This document shows positions 26,290-39,300 of a stretch of 64,000 bases of DNA, piece after piece. Numbering within the stretch: the first letter of the stretch is position 1; every line of letters starts with the position of its first letter. Under the pieces are notes generated by a model. It worked only from the letters and a program-made list of their open reading frames with translations, searched no databases and was not told the DNA's origin. Made by a program: the position numbers and the translations under genes. Source of the DNA: Dromaius novaehollandiae (taxonomy: Eukaryota > Chordata > Aves > Casuariiformes > Dromaiidae); the NCBI RefSeq assembly GCF_036370855.1, contig NC_088102.1, positions 17,961,001 through 18,025,000 on the forward strand, read 5' to 3'.

Positions 26290-27215
26290 CATCTTAACTG
26301 GCTCTCAGTCCTCATTCGGTGTTTCGAGGGATGCGTCAACAGGTCGAATCAGGCATGCAGGCATCCAGCGAGGCCCATTACCTGTAGAGAGACAAGCATA
26401 ACCTTTCCCCCATGTTATTAAGTCTACTGGTTCACTTCATTGACCCGTTTCCAGGTTCTTGTAGTGAACCCGAGGCTGTTCTCGCCACGTAGGGCATGAG
26501 AAATGCTTATTAACTGCACTTTGGTCCGTATAACGGTTTAAGAGGTTGAGAACACATAAGGCTTTCCATAGCTGCTCTTGTGGGGAGGCACCAGGGCTAT
26601 TCCCCCTTTTTTGTTTTTCAAGCATGTTTTTTAAGAGTACGATGGGTACGTTCCACTATTGCCTGGCCAGTTGGGGAATAGGGAATTCCAGTCACATGAG
26701 TGACCCCCCCCCAGGTTTGGAGAAATGCCCGCGTTTGCTGTGCACTGTATGCGGGACCATTGTCAGTTTTAATTTGAGTGGGAACCCCCATTGTGGCAAA
26801 ACAGGCAAGCCAGTGACGACATACATCACGGCTTTTTTCCCCAACATGGACAATAGCGACAATGTAATGGGAAAGGGTATCTACAGAGACATGGACATAT
26901 TTCAGTTTTCCAAATAAGGGATAATGGGTAACGTCTGCCAGACATTGCAGGGTTGCAGGCCTCGAGGGTTGGTCCCCAAGTACGGTGGTAACAGGGATAC
27001 ATTTTGGCAATCAGGGCAACTTCGAATAATGTTTTGGGCCTAGTCTCTTGTGATATGATAAGTTTTTTGTGGCGCTTTTGCATTTTAGTGAAAAAAAAAG
27101 AAATCATGGGACAATTTAGCCTGCTGATCAAAAGTCCCTTGCTGGGTTCCACTGGGTTTTCCTCCTTTGTCAGGAATAGGCAATCCTCCTGACATAGTTG
27201 GACCACCTTTTTTTT
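26290..27215 (-). pseudogene. pol: pol remnant: integrase region of a betaretrovirus-like element
   Basis: Three frames must be combined. The first (about 27215-27010) holds the end of the N-terminal zinc finger, with CPDC readable at about 27030. The second (27010-26618) holds the catalytic core, with the acidic residues in ADVTH (26933-26935), KTDNGPAY and IVERTH. The second and third acidic residues are separated by 36 positions instead of the usual 35, because a run of nine G (plus-strand C, 26704-26712) adds one glycine codon. The third frame (26625-26437, then to about 26290) holds the C-terminal part, with LNRYTDQ and ITWGKGYACLSTG. Protease, reverse transcriptase and RNase H are missing upstream. 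It is broken, so integration of this copy must have used enzyme from another provirus. Confidence 0.85.
26376..26392 (-). promoter_or_regulatory. Possible env splice acceptor in the provirus
   Basis: On the minus strand TGTCTCTCTACAG is followed by GTAATGG inside the integrase C-terminus. This is the position where simple retroviruses carry the acceptor for env mRNA. It is inferred from position and motif only. Confidence 0.35.
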
Positions 27216-27244
27216 ATTTATTTTTTTTCTTCTTTCTTTATTCA

Positions 27245-27905
27245 TTTTTTTAAGTCACACTCTCTCTTTCTCTCAGTCTCTGGGAACCGCACTCACACCA
27301 CCCGAGTCTTTAACTGCTAGGACTGCTGTCCCTTCGCAGCGGGCGGCTTCATCAGCCGATGGGAGCCCCGATCGGTTCTCAGGCTATACGCACTCGCACA
27401 CATAGTACTGCTCACACTCACACCAGTCGCAGTGACTCTAGACTTCTGTCTTACAGTCTTGCAGTGCACCTCATGCTGATCAGGCTGCACACTCCCCTTT
27501 CTGGCCAGACCGAGCTGGGACTCAAAACCCACTCAAACCCTGGGGATGGGACTCGCACCCATCCCCTGGTACGCCTTACGGTGGCCAGCCCGTGTACCCC
27601 TTACAGTGCACTGTTACCAGACCAGAATTTAGAATTTAGGCGGGAATTTAAGACTCACCTTTTCAGTGCCTCCTGTTGCCAAAGATCTCACCCGATGGCA
27701 CCAGATGATCATTTGGAGACGAGAGGCCCTGACAGTGGTCGCCTAGGGTCCCACCTGGTTCGCCAAACTGTTATGGAAATTAGGCTTGTCGGCCACCATA
27801 ACAGGGCCTGACCCTAGGTTCCCACAGAAAAGTTCAGAGCCAAATCAAAACAAATTAAATAATTAAATTTTAATGATACACATGCAGTAATTACAGCTCG
27901 AGCTG
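27245..27905 (-). other. Second retrovirus-like segment: U5/primer-site/leader of a different element
   Basis: Read on the minus strand, the segment starts just after the VAPB piece. It has an AT-rich stretch, then GGAACCTAGGGTCAGG and TGTTATGGTGGCC...TTTCCATAACA, whose ends TGTTATGG and CCATAACA are inverted repeats like LTR termini. Immediately after comes TTTGGCGAACCAGGTGGGACCC, laid out like an LTR end followed by a primer-binding site. About 500 bases follow with no long frame, including a GGTGAGT donor-like motif, ending in an A-rich stretch. The provirus already has its own Lys primer site at 29352-29369, and this one differs, so the segment appears to come from another retrovirus-like element. 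I do not recognise the family or the primer tRNA. Confidence 0.5.
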
Positions 27906-27910
27906 GGTGC

Positions 27911-29207
<1,297 letters not shown>

Positions 29208-29215
29208 GTGTTCCT

Positions 29216-29230
29216 GGCCGCTTACCTCCG
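29216..29230 (-). promoter_or_regulatory. Major splice donor of the provirus
   Basis: On the minus strand GGACGGAG-GTAAGCGG lies between the primer site and gag. This matches the splice donor consensus and the usual position of the retroviral major donor. Confidence 0.55.
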
Positions 29231-29351
29231 TCCAGCGGTAGGTAACCTGTTGCGCGCAATGCCGCTTCCTTTCAGCGGCTCTGTTCAGCCGGGCTCCGCC
29301 ACCGGTTCAGCTAACCGCTGCCTCTGCAGCCCTGGACGAAGTCAGTCTTCG

Positions 29352-29369
29352 GTCCCTGTTCGGGCGCCA
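29352..29369 (-). promoter_or_regulatory. Primer-binding site for lysine tRNA
   Basis: On the minus strand TGGCGCCCGAACAGGGAC starts three bases after the 5' LTR. It is the complement of the 3' end of tRNA-Lys, the primer used by betaretroviruses and lentiviruses. Confidence 0.93.
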
Positions 29370-29371
29370 TT

Positions 29372-29609
29372 TGTGGCGGTCTGATTCACGGACTCCGATG
29401 TGCTGGATCAGAATCAACTTTATTCAAGCAAGCAAGCCCTTTATATAAACTCCAGCCCGGATCGGTACTTTCCCAAAGGCCAAGTTCCCATCATCACTCC
29501 TTCTCACCCCGTGCGGCTACTACCTTATCTACATACTGCTATTTATTCCTCCCAAGGCTTTCGGCTCCTTAACTCTATCTTGTCCAATCCCTCGCTGTCT
29601 GCCCCTACA
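29372..29609 (-). repeat. 5' LTR of the provirus (right end on the + strand)
   Basis: 238 bp, differing from 25711-25948 at two positions. The TATA box (29441-29449) and AATAAA (29419-29424, rc) are both intact. With transcription on the minus strand this LTR would drive the gag-VAPB mosaic. Confidence 0.95.
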
Positions 29610-29615
29610 GTGTGT
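29610..29615. repeat. Right target-site duplication of the provirus (GTGTGT)
   Basis: Pairs with GTGAGT at 25705-25710, with one mismatch. Confidence 0.6.
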
Positions 29616-29971
29616 ATGCTTAGACCATATCATTTAAGAATATAGAAGCAACAAATTCACTGAATCTTCCTCTTCCCCTATGGTTCCCAAGAGGGAATAA
29701 CTGCAAACAGATACAGAGAGGAATGAAATTTGCCCAGATGAAAGGTGGAGAACTGTCAACATTTGTTCTCAGACCCACTTGCATATAGTGTTTATTCATG
29801 GCACAAGAAAGCAGGACATAAGTCTATTCAAATAATTTTAAAATGTAAATGTACAAAACAAATTAACATGCATTGAACATTTTCCAAACCCTGTTCTTCT
29901 GTCCTAAAGGATATTGTCAATAGAGACAGTTCTTTCCCCAATAATAACACAAACTCATCTCTGAAGATGCT

Positions 29972-30706
29972 TTATCTGTCCCCAGGCCAGCTAGGGAAGA
30001 AATGGATATGTTGAGCCACCTGCAGTAATGCTTCTTGCCCAACTCTAAGGAGGCAAATACAAGTAACAGCAATATGGGATCTTGAAGGCCCAGCTAAGGG
30101 CACATCTTCAAAACTGACCACCTTAACGGAGATCTGTGAAGGGCAATGACAGGACCAAGAGTTTCTTCGGCAAAAACTTACTCCTAATTTTGAAATAGCT
30201 TGTTCAAGTTCACCTATTCCAAAGCTAACCATTTTCCATTCTCCCCTTCTGCCTAGACTTTTAGAAAGCACATCAGCAGCAGGTCTTAATACAGGTCTAG
30301 AGATATTAAGGAAACTGTATGGAACTGCACTGAAACCACAATTAGTCCTGCAAACTTTTGAGATCTCTGAGGAGAAAAGCAGAGTCTTCTGCAATGCCGC
30401 AAAGGCTCGACCAGGCGGTATTACACAGTGGTGCATGACGCCTGCCTCGGCTGTGACTTGAGCTGGTAGCACGGCAGATGGTTGAACAGATTTGTTTGTT
30501 CCCTGTATGTGTATCGTCTGCTGTGTTCTGGTAAAGGCTGTGTCTGGGCAGCAGGGAGGGAGGCTGTCTGTTTGCCTTGTGCTGGCTTCCTGGCTTTGGG
30601 GCTCTCCAAAATACAAGGGGGATGACACCTTCCCGGAGGGGCTGAGTGTTTCAGGAAAAAGCTCCTGGAGCCAGGCAGGGAGGAGCAGAAAGAGGTGTCT
30701 CTGCAA
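29972..30706 (-). other. Unrecognised 244-codon open frame on the minus strand
   Basis: The frame runs without a stop for 244 codons to TGA-less flank and ends with PSWPGDR followed by TAA. It starts at a TTG (QRHLFLLLPAWLQELFPETL) and stays open a little further upstream to a possible acceptor (CTCTCCACTCTGCAG on the minus strand, about 30730). The composition is protein-like (SLPPCCPDTAFTRTQQ, RAFAALQKTLLFSSEISKV, SFGIGELEQAISKLG, HIAVTCICLLRVGQEALLQ), but I recognise no family. It has no ATG near the start (internal ATGs only), lies between the provirus and an antisense CR1, and has no proven partner exon. It could be an unannotated exon, an old retrocopy or chance. Confidence 0.3.
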
Positions 30707-30771
30707 GGTGAGGAGCAGATCTGCAGAGTGGAGAGAGGGTCTTCTGTGATTATGTTTTCACAGTCATTTTA

Positions 30772-31370
30772 ATTAGAACCATAGAATAATCTAGGCTGGA
30801 AGGCACCTCTGGAGGTCATCCAATCCCACCACCTGCTCAAAGTAGCACCAGCTTAGAAACTAGATCAGGTTGCTCAGGGCCTTGTTCAGCCAGGTTTTGA
30901 CTGTCTCCAAGGACAGAGATTTCACAGCTTCATGGGGCAACATGTCCTAGTGTTTGACTACCCTCACTGTGAACATGATTTTCCTGATATCTAATTTGAA
31001 TTTCCCTTGCTGCAGCTTGTGTTCCCTGCCTCAGATACTATTGCTGTTTATCTCTGGCTCCATCGTCTCTCTCACCTACCCCAGTAATCAGCTAAAGACA
31101 GCAATTATATCCTCCTCCTCTGCATTCTCTTCTCCAGGCTGAACACCAGCCTCTCCTCATGCATCTTGTGCTCTAGCCCCCAGACCATCCTGGCAACCCA
31201 TCACTGGACTCACGCCAGTGTGTCAATGGCTTTCTTGTACTGGGAAGCCCAAAACTGGACACAGTAGTCCAGATGCAGTCTCAAAAGTGCCAGATAGAGG
31301 AGAATCATCACTTCATTCAGTTTGTTGGCTATGCTCTTGCTAAGGAAGCTTTGCATGTGGTTAGCCTAAT
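30772..31370 (-). mobile_element. CR1 LINE, 5'-truncated 3' end, antisense
   Basis: Reading on the plus strand, ACCATAGAATAATCTAGGCTGG, then AGGTCATCCAATCCCACC, TTGCTCAGGGCCTTGTTCAGCC, ACCCTCACTGTGAAC and TTCTCTTCTCCAGGCTGAAC appear in the order known for the reverse complement of CR1 3' ends. The 3' terminus is at the left (about 30772) and the copy fades near the GTTAGCC at 31367. No CR1 coding capacity remains. Confidence 0.9.
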
Positions 31371-34300
31371 TAAATCTGAGTACAGACTCATCCCAAAAGC
31401 AGCAGTCAAACTCCTAGCATGCTCCTAGCTACATCTTCTCCCTTCGTTCTTTATGCGAGTACTAGCACGTGGGAGTGCATGGAGAGCTGGATGAACGAGC
31501 CATTGGGAAAGTAGTCTTTTTTACCCTTTTCTTTGGGGGGATGGGCCTAAATGTGCTAGAGTTGGTGCAGAAGAGATGGCAGGAACACAGGACGATGAGA
31601 TATCTCTGGCAGTGCCAGCCTGCACTTAGGTCACGTTAAAGCAAGACCACAGCCTGAAAAGAGGAGGAGACAGACTCAAAGACAAATTTCAGAAGTGATG
31701 AAAAGTAAGTCTCCAAGGGACCCAGAAGGGATTTACTGCATCACACAAAGACTGAAAGTTGCTGAGGAAAGAGACTTATATTAGAAAGAAAACAAGTGGA
31801 GAGACTCACTGCAGTGGTACAGTGGGCAGGGGAGTGCTGCATGTGTGTCCCCTTCATCAGGACTGGAATTTAAGTCAGAGCATGAGACTTTTCCCTAGAG
31901 CGACCAGGGCTGGCAGGAGCCAAGACTAGCTGCCAGCATGAAATCTAGACAGAAGCAACTTTAAATTGAAAATCTCCCATATTTTTTTTAGAAGGACTGG
32001 AATAGACACTCATACAGTTGTACCGCAGCTGTCTTGGCACTACAGGTGACTTGTTCCGGAAGGTCACTTCTAAACTGTTTATGTGACCAAGAGTACATTT
32101 CCCCTTGAAACACATGGAGAGAGAGAGCGCTGCAAATTAAACAAAGCTTGTCATATGCAAGAATGATAAAGCCTTCACCAGCTCCACACTGACATTTAAT
32201 TTTAGCAGTATCACAGGAGGGACTCTGCTGTGCTCTCTGTACTCCAAAGGACATTATCACAACAACAACAACCCATCATGTTTTAAAATGGCTTTCAAAG
32301 TAATTAGTTAAATATTTAAAAAGGATGAAAGTGTTTCTCTACCAAAGAAGAAAGCATCAAGTTTTTCTAATTTAAATAATTAATTTTTTTTGGACTATCA
32401 CCAGACTGTTTCCAAGGGAATTCTTGCTGGATGACTCCTGTTAACATTGTCAATTTGGTGAAGATGAAATAGTATTATTACTATTACTAAGATCTTGCAA
32501 TAATAATAATTAAGAAAAAACTTGGGGTTCAAAATAGTTCCCTAATCTATGGCATTAATAGTTTGATCCAAATCTACGGGAGCTAATCAAAGAATTTCTA
32601 ACAGCATATTAGTTAATGATGTGTCTTTCAAAATGTCAGAGAAATGACTACGTAAGCCTATTTTCTGCAAAAAAGAGAACTGCAAGTTCATATGCAACGT
32701 ATTCTGCTATCAAATATTAAAAAAGAATATCTACAAGTTTCAGGACAATTTACATGATAGGATGAAACCTTTACATGTGAAGGAAAAGAAGTCAAGTATC
32801 ACATTGAAGATAATATTGGATACTGGTATGGGTTAGATTTCTTTTTATTCATTTTTCCTCTTGTACCCGCATACAAACATCAACAAGTAGAGGACACTCA
32901 ATTGCAAGACAAAACTGTTTTTAAATGGAGTCATGTGAAGTCAGTTGGGTTTTTTCCTCACATTTCTCAGTGACCTTTCTTGTAGCTGCATTTTTCTCTT
33001 GTACTGCGTTCCCATTTGCCTCTCAGTGCACATTTCATTCATCTTTAGTCCGCAGGCATTCTAGATAAGGCTCTGCAACCTCAGAGGCTGTCTTCAGGTG
33101 TTATTTTAAGAAGATACTGTCTGCCTGTTTTACCAGCTGATAAACAATTCAAGAACATGGTTTAGCAGCCAGGATCAAAATTTGTACTGAACTGAAAGGC
33201 TGCTCACCTTTGTGAGTCAAGGGGGTGGAAGGCACCAGCAGAAGAGACAGAGAGGAGAAGCCAGGAGACAAAGCAATGCCAGCAGTTCCCGCAGCTCTGC
33301 CTATGTGGCGCCAGACATGCTGCACCCACTGCTGGCTTCACACGTGCATGGAGAGGTATCAGAAAAAAGAGGAAAGCAGATTCTTCATCTCATTCTAACT
33401 AGGAGAAGTGACCCAGAGGAAAAAACATTTTTATTTACCAAAACAGTCATCGATTTATTGCACAGCTTTTCTTTCTAGAGTGTGTTTTTTCACCTTTCCT
33501 TAAATTTTAGCACCTTTTCTTTGAGCTGCAATCCAGCAGAGAATCCATGTGCAAGTGTGCTCAGCTTTGAACGTACACACAGCCCAGATGGTTTATAGGC
33601 TCAGGATCTTTAAAATGGAAACCCTTGTTTCAAAACACTCCCTGTAAAGAAAAACCCCAAACCTCTACAGAAGAGTCAGCAATGTCTTCTGCAGCAGCAG
33701 TTACCCCCTTCAGTCGCCTGCCACCCAAAGGATCCCAGTGGTGGGTAGGGAAAGCATTCAGGTCTGTGCTGTCCTACGAGCTTTTTCTAGTCCCTCAATT
33801 ATATCCATATTCACGCAGCTTCTGTGACTGCAGCCTCCAGGGGCTGCACGAGCACATGTTCCTGTGCAGAGTTTAGACATAAGGGGGATGGCATGGACAT
33901 TGGCAGCTTGGCCTTGCAGCTCCACCTTCATGCAACAGTATGCTCTAGCATGGGCCTGACCCCTTTGGCAGCATTCAGGGAGAGCCTGTTCTGCGCAGAT
34001 CTACACTCGCAGAGTGCACAGCGGCAGCTTGTCCACCTGCCGTCATGGCACAAGGCACAGGGCAGAGGAAGCCCATGCAGATGCACTGGACATGGGGGCT
34101 CCTGAGCGCCCACCACAGCAAGCCTGCCCCCAGCTTGCTTGTCTTCCCACAGCAAAACCCAGTGCATAACTAGTGCATGCCCTTGGGCACAGGCACACTG
34201 CAGTCCTCACCTGCATGGAAATGATGGCAACCACCATGGAAAGGGAGCCCAAGGATACCCTGCGCCCACTTGCATAGGGGTTGCACCATGTTACGAGCTA

Positions 34301-34945
34301 GGTGTGCAGCTCATGTCTGCATGGGTCTCCCTCATGCCAGATCCTCTCCTGGTAGAGAATGAGGTGGACTGGTATCTACACTGAGGTCATCGGTCAGGTC
34401 TGCACTGCAATCATTTTTGAGTCCAAACACAGTAGACTCTGCCGTCTTGTCACCTTTTCTATAGCAACCTTCAGTCACTACAAACACCAGTAATACCATT
34501 TTAATTTTCTGTTTACTAGTGATGTCCCCAGCTATTTGCCATTATTGATGGCAATGTAGATAATTGAAAAATAATGGATATTTTAAAATATTTCAAATAG
34601 GCCAAATAAAAGCTATTCAAAATCTGGTATTGAGGAATCAAGATATCTCTGCAAAATACTAAGAAGACATCCGGCTGCAGTATGCATCCAGCTCAGTCTT
34701 TTCCCTAGGCTCTTGTCTAGCATTATGTTTGTGTTTGATTTTATTCATTTCAGTAGTCCTACTCTACCTAGTCAGGCTGTTAACATAAGTTAACAATGCA
34801 TGCAAAGTATTTGCTAAAGTGCAGGGCTAGATTCCCACCAGGAGATTTTGCAGAAACGGTGGAGGATTCTTACAGCTCTTGCAAGCAAAGGCAGGGTTAG
34901 GCCATGCACATACAGCAAAATTCAGGTGCCTCCCCCCAAAAATTG
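31371..34945. other. Intergenic, nothing recognised apart from a GC-rich patch
   Basis: The stretch 32270-32830 is AT-rich. At 33820-34400 the sequence becomes noticeably GC-rich with low CpG and many open frames on both strands. None has a recognisable domain, and the patch could be an old, unidentified repeat or regulatory DNA. Confidence 0.4.
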
Positions 34946-35056
34946 TCATCACTGTTTACTCCGCACCATTTCTGAAGTAATGACATTTGGCTGCCCTGGT
35001 TAATGTTTTCTAGAGGACGCTTTGCTTTCATAATGCTATTTAACAGTATAAATAAG
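34945..35056 (+). promoter_or_regulatory. Liver-type promoter of the SERPINA1-like gene
   Basis: In order: TGTTTACT at 34953-34960 (forkhead/HNF3 type), GGTTAATGTTTTC at 34998-35010 (HNF1 type, one good half-site) and TATAAATA at 35047-35054. The same arrangement of an HNF1 site about 40 bases before a TATA-like box is known for the hepatocyte promoter of mammalian SERPINA1. Expected start of transcription is about 35078. The sites are read by eye from consensus sequences. Confidence 0.6.
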
Positions 35057-35077
35057 AGGGAGCTGCTGGGTAGTCAG

Positions 35078-35108
35078 GGTGAAGACAGCAGGATCCTTGG
35101 AAGCTGTT
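35078..35108 (+). other. SERPINA1: Predicted non-coding exon 1 of the SERPINA1-like gene
   Basis: A short 5' UTR exon is predicted from about 25 bases after the TATA box to the donor AAGCTGTT-GTAAGTAG (GT at 35109). It would be spliced over a 4.7-kb intron to the acceptor TTTTTTCCAG (39790-39799). Clade A serpins usually have such a short untranslated first exon. The exact start is inferred. Confidence 0.5.
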
Positions 35109-36355
35109 GTAAGTAGTGATTTTTTTGTTTCCTATAGAGACTTGAAAAACGTATCCTTTTGATGCATGGAATTGATTTCACGTCTTTTCTAGAGCTGTAT
35201 CTTATATTGAAATCTGTCTTAGCAATTGTTCCAGGAATAAACAGGCTTGTTTGGCCACCTGGGTATAAAGGACATTGCCACCACAATTTAGGCATGGAGT
35301 TGCCTGTACGTTAGGTGGCTGGCAGGGAAATTAAAAATCTAGTGGCCAGAATGAGGTGTCTAGTTCCCTTGCAGGGAAACAACATGATGTCTGAAGCTCC
35401 CAAATCCTACACACCTAAAGGTGAGCCTTTCTCGGATGTACCTCCTGGCTGTCTCTGCTACAGAAGATCAGCTGTGCTCCATTCAGACCCAGAGGACGGG
35501 TGCTTGGAGCTCTTTTTTGATACACTGATGATTCGTTTTAAGTAATCCTGCTGATTTTTATATTCAAGGCCTACAGGAAAGATATTTGCTTAGGGAATGG
35601 GGGATGTGAGATCCACTGTTGGAGGGTGCACTGCCCAGGTGAGCGCTTCACACACCAAGCTGTCTTGCAGAAGACAGATGATACTGGAAACAGCTCTGAT
35701 TTTAGCCCTGTTTCCTAAGGAAACAGAGTTATGCAACCCTACCACCTGTGTGCTTTGCCAGTGTCTGTCTGTCATGCACCCTCTTCCCTTCTACCAAGGT
35801 GTTTTGGACTTACTGACTACATTCAAGCAAATTTGGCAAAGGGCTCAATGTTTCATAGAAACTAACTTCCTAGAAGTTCCACACAGTTTGACAGAAGAGC
35901 TTCCTCCATGCAGGGAAAAACAATTCACCCATATAGTCATATAAACTTCTAGAGGACACTGTAAACTTGGCTTCCATGTTTCTGCTGCGCAAGGAATTAC
36001 TTTTAACGAAACAGTCATGGCTGTCAGGTTCTTTATTGAACCCAGAGCCCTTGGCTTGTGCTTACCATCTTCTCAGGGGACTCAGGCACAGAGACATCAA
36101 AACTCTGACTCATGGGAGAAGTAGAGAAGTAACTGTCTAGCTAATCAGACTGGAAAAGCCCCTGAGCGTGTCCAGGCACGTAAAATGAATCACCTAGATT
36201 GTTTTCAGGCCAGCCAGGAAAACACAGGTGCATTTGTGGTGCTCCTCCAAGCAGGCAGTCCTGACTTTCTGCATTACTTTCTCAAACACAGATGTAGTGA
36301 TTCAAGTCTTTCTTTTCTTACTTTTTGTTTGTTTAGGGTTTTTTTTTGTTTTAGG

Positions 36356-36380
36356 TTTTTTTTTTTTTTTTTTTTTTTTT
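36356..36380. repeat. Poly(T) run of 25 bases in intron 1
   Basis: An uninterrupted T run preceded by T-rich sequence. No retrocopy is recognisable beside it. Confidence 0.85.
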
Positions 36381-39300
36381 GGAATATGGCCATGAGTAGC
36401 TATGATTAGTTGAGCAAACACCGCTGGTGGCAGTGGGGCCATGTCTTGATGTGCCCTGTGTGCTCACAGAGTGCAGCTTTCACGAAAAAGACCTCTTCAG
36501 TTTGCATCGTTTGGACACAATCGAGAGGGAAGCAGCACCCTCTGGTGAGCACACGTACAGACTTGCAGACAGCCTTTCTCTTTCATGCCTGCATATGTTT
36601 TTGAGCACGGCAGTTTCCATGTTATCTAATATGAGTTAAAGGTAAGGACCCCTTAAAGGAATATGGCATATATATTTGCCTCCTAGGATACTCTACAGGC
36701 TGAAAATTTTCTTCAGAAGTGTCTCCCCAAATCACAGAGATAAAAGTCAGCCCTAAAGTGGACAACTTAGCTATAGCCACAAAGAAACAATTTCTGTCAG
36801 TCAGAAAACTTAGTCCAGCCCACTTCCTGGTCATCTGGTGGAATTATTTTAAGGCAAATCCAGCTAATCCCAGTTTTCTCTGTTTTCTTTCTAGAATATA
36901 CTGTCAGAAATAAGCACTGCCATTCTGGGTTGTGTGATAGGGAAGATGTAATAAATTCAGCAAATGTTATCACCAGATCCATTACATATAAATTGCTTGA
37001 AGTGTAACTATCCTCCAAGTCTTGGCATGTTCTTGCCATTGTCTGGTTTGATTGAAAGCTCTTCATGAAAGCAACCATTTCTTGAAAATTACAAACATAT
37101 TGTCATTGCATAACATAGACAAAGAAAGCAAATAAGGCAGAGAGCTGAACTGGCTTCCTTTCAGGCTATTCAGCACGTCAGTGTAGAGTTAAAATTCAAG
37201 AGCACTTTGCTTCTACTCCTGTGTTTATGGGTAATCTGACAGATTGCCTCTTAGCAAAATGTTCTTATGGAGGTGGTATGAGTAAAGGTCTTAAGATAGG
37301 AAGCTATCTTCAAAATTAGTCTCTTCAGACAAGGAATTGCTTAAGCACTTTTTAGCACAGTCCTCTGCTGTTTACTTTTTAATAAATTGTTAGCAAGCAT
37401 GCTTGGTGGGAAAATCCCTTAGTAATGAAGACCATAGGAGAATCTGGACCTTGTGCTTCATACTGAAGTGGTGTCTATTGTTGATTTATCACTGGCTGAT
37501 CTTCTATTAACCTAACAGTGATAGTAATATCAAGTAAAGCAGTAAATATCAAGTTTAAAGCAACAGCTCCCTGTCTTACTCTAGTTTCAAGGATACAAAT
37601 TCCACTGTAACTTATAATAAACTTTATGGTTCAAGGAGAAGCCTAAAAGAGTGACCCGCCTGTATCTTCAAGACTTAAACAACAAAAAAGATCTCTAGAA
37701 ACAGCAGCTGCTGAGTCTTTCATAATCTCAGGATTTTTAAATCAACTATTATCAAGATTTTTGTGAGGGTTGACTCATGAGTCTTGAATGTTAGTGATTT
37801 GCCAACAGTGAGTAACAGATGGATGATTCAGATTCAGATTGTATTTAATTATCTGTGAATTCAGAGCTATAATAAAATGAAATTAATTCCGTGAAAGTAC
37901 ATAAATCAACTACAAAATGCAAACATGTCATAACTACATAGAGCAAAAATACAAAGATAATAAAAAAAAACTCCAGAAAAACTGTAACCAATATTTTAGC
38001 AAAGTTCTTACTGCAAAACCATGCCTTACTCATTAGTTATAATTTTGAAGCCAGGTCAGTTAAATTTCATGTCTACTCTGCATTCCAAATAAATAGAAAT
38101 TGGCACTTTTATATGTAATAGAAAATTCCATCTATATGCTGTGTTTTGTTATAAGCATAAAATGTGATGAGATAGGGAACAGGTGGTGACTTCTGTTTAA
38201 AATGAAATATTTCTTTCTTCAGTATTCATGTTTTTCTTAATAAATTATGACTACAGCTGAGTAAATAGTTCACAGTGAACAATTTATCCAGAGGCAGCTT
38301 CTGAATCGGCCTGGTGGATATGTGGAAATAGATTAAGCTTAGCTCTGATGCTTTTGTTTGGGAGCTGATTTCTTTTCAAAGTCTGACTAATACATTGGCT
38401 CACTGATAGCTGGTTTTAAATATTCAGAACTAGAGCTCTTATGTTGAGTTACAAGTGGCTAGATATATTGAGAAATATAATTTCAATGTCAGAATCAGAG
38501 GAGGAGGTAAAATTATAATTTGAAACTACTATGCACAGAAACTGAAAATGTAGTTACCAAGAACACTAGCAGTTCTTGCACTTGTCAATAACACTGCAAC
38601 CAAAATGTGAGTAGGCCTGCCTTTTAGAAATACTTACGTCAGTTATGTAAATGTTTGAATATTTGACTATAGCTCGGAAATATTTTGTTATTCTTATGCA
38701 GGTCCAGTTGTAGCTGGATATTCAAATACTAATACAAACTTCTCCCTCTGATGTTATGGAAAAAGCAGGACCATGGTTGAAGTTCTTCCTGATGACAGTC
38801 TTTCAAGTTGAATATTGCCAGAACAGAAAGATACTATTGGTTTTATATAGCCCTTCTTGTATAATTTTTAGCAAATGTGGATCGTTATCTCCCAAAACAC
38901 TTTGCAAATCTCTCACCATTTGTATGCCCCAGGTTCTTCTTCAGCAATGAGGCCCACAGGGACATTCACATCCACATTACATTTCCAAGCTCCCTGCATA
39001 AAAGCTAATACAGTGTCTGCTCTGCAAAGGAATGCAGATACCACAGCCAAAAGCAATAGGTTAGGGTAGGCGTATTGTCCTTTGACTAGTAGAGCATCTG
39101 ATTAAAAATAAGACCCTGTTTTTGTTATTGGCATCAACTCCTTTAGCATCATTCAAAATGAACCTGTTCCAGTGGTTTGATTTGTCTACTAGGCGAGCAC
39201 ATTATTCAAGGTTCTTAGTGTTACATCGCTTGTTTTCAGAAAGAGTACCTGTTCCTTAGAGACATAGGGCTTTATATTTTGCTTGTTACTAAAAAGCAGC

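Noticed and set aside
27359-27811. A 150-codon plus-strand frame
   Set aside because: It is the antisense of the second retroviral leader, with a composition that lacks stops on that strand. There is no protein similarity.
36356-36380. Poly(T) run taken as the tail of an antisense processed retrocopy
   Set aside because: The adjacent sequence shows no coding or UTR similarity and no target-site duplication that I can see.
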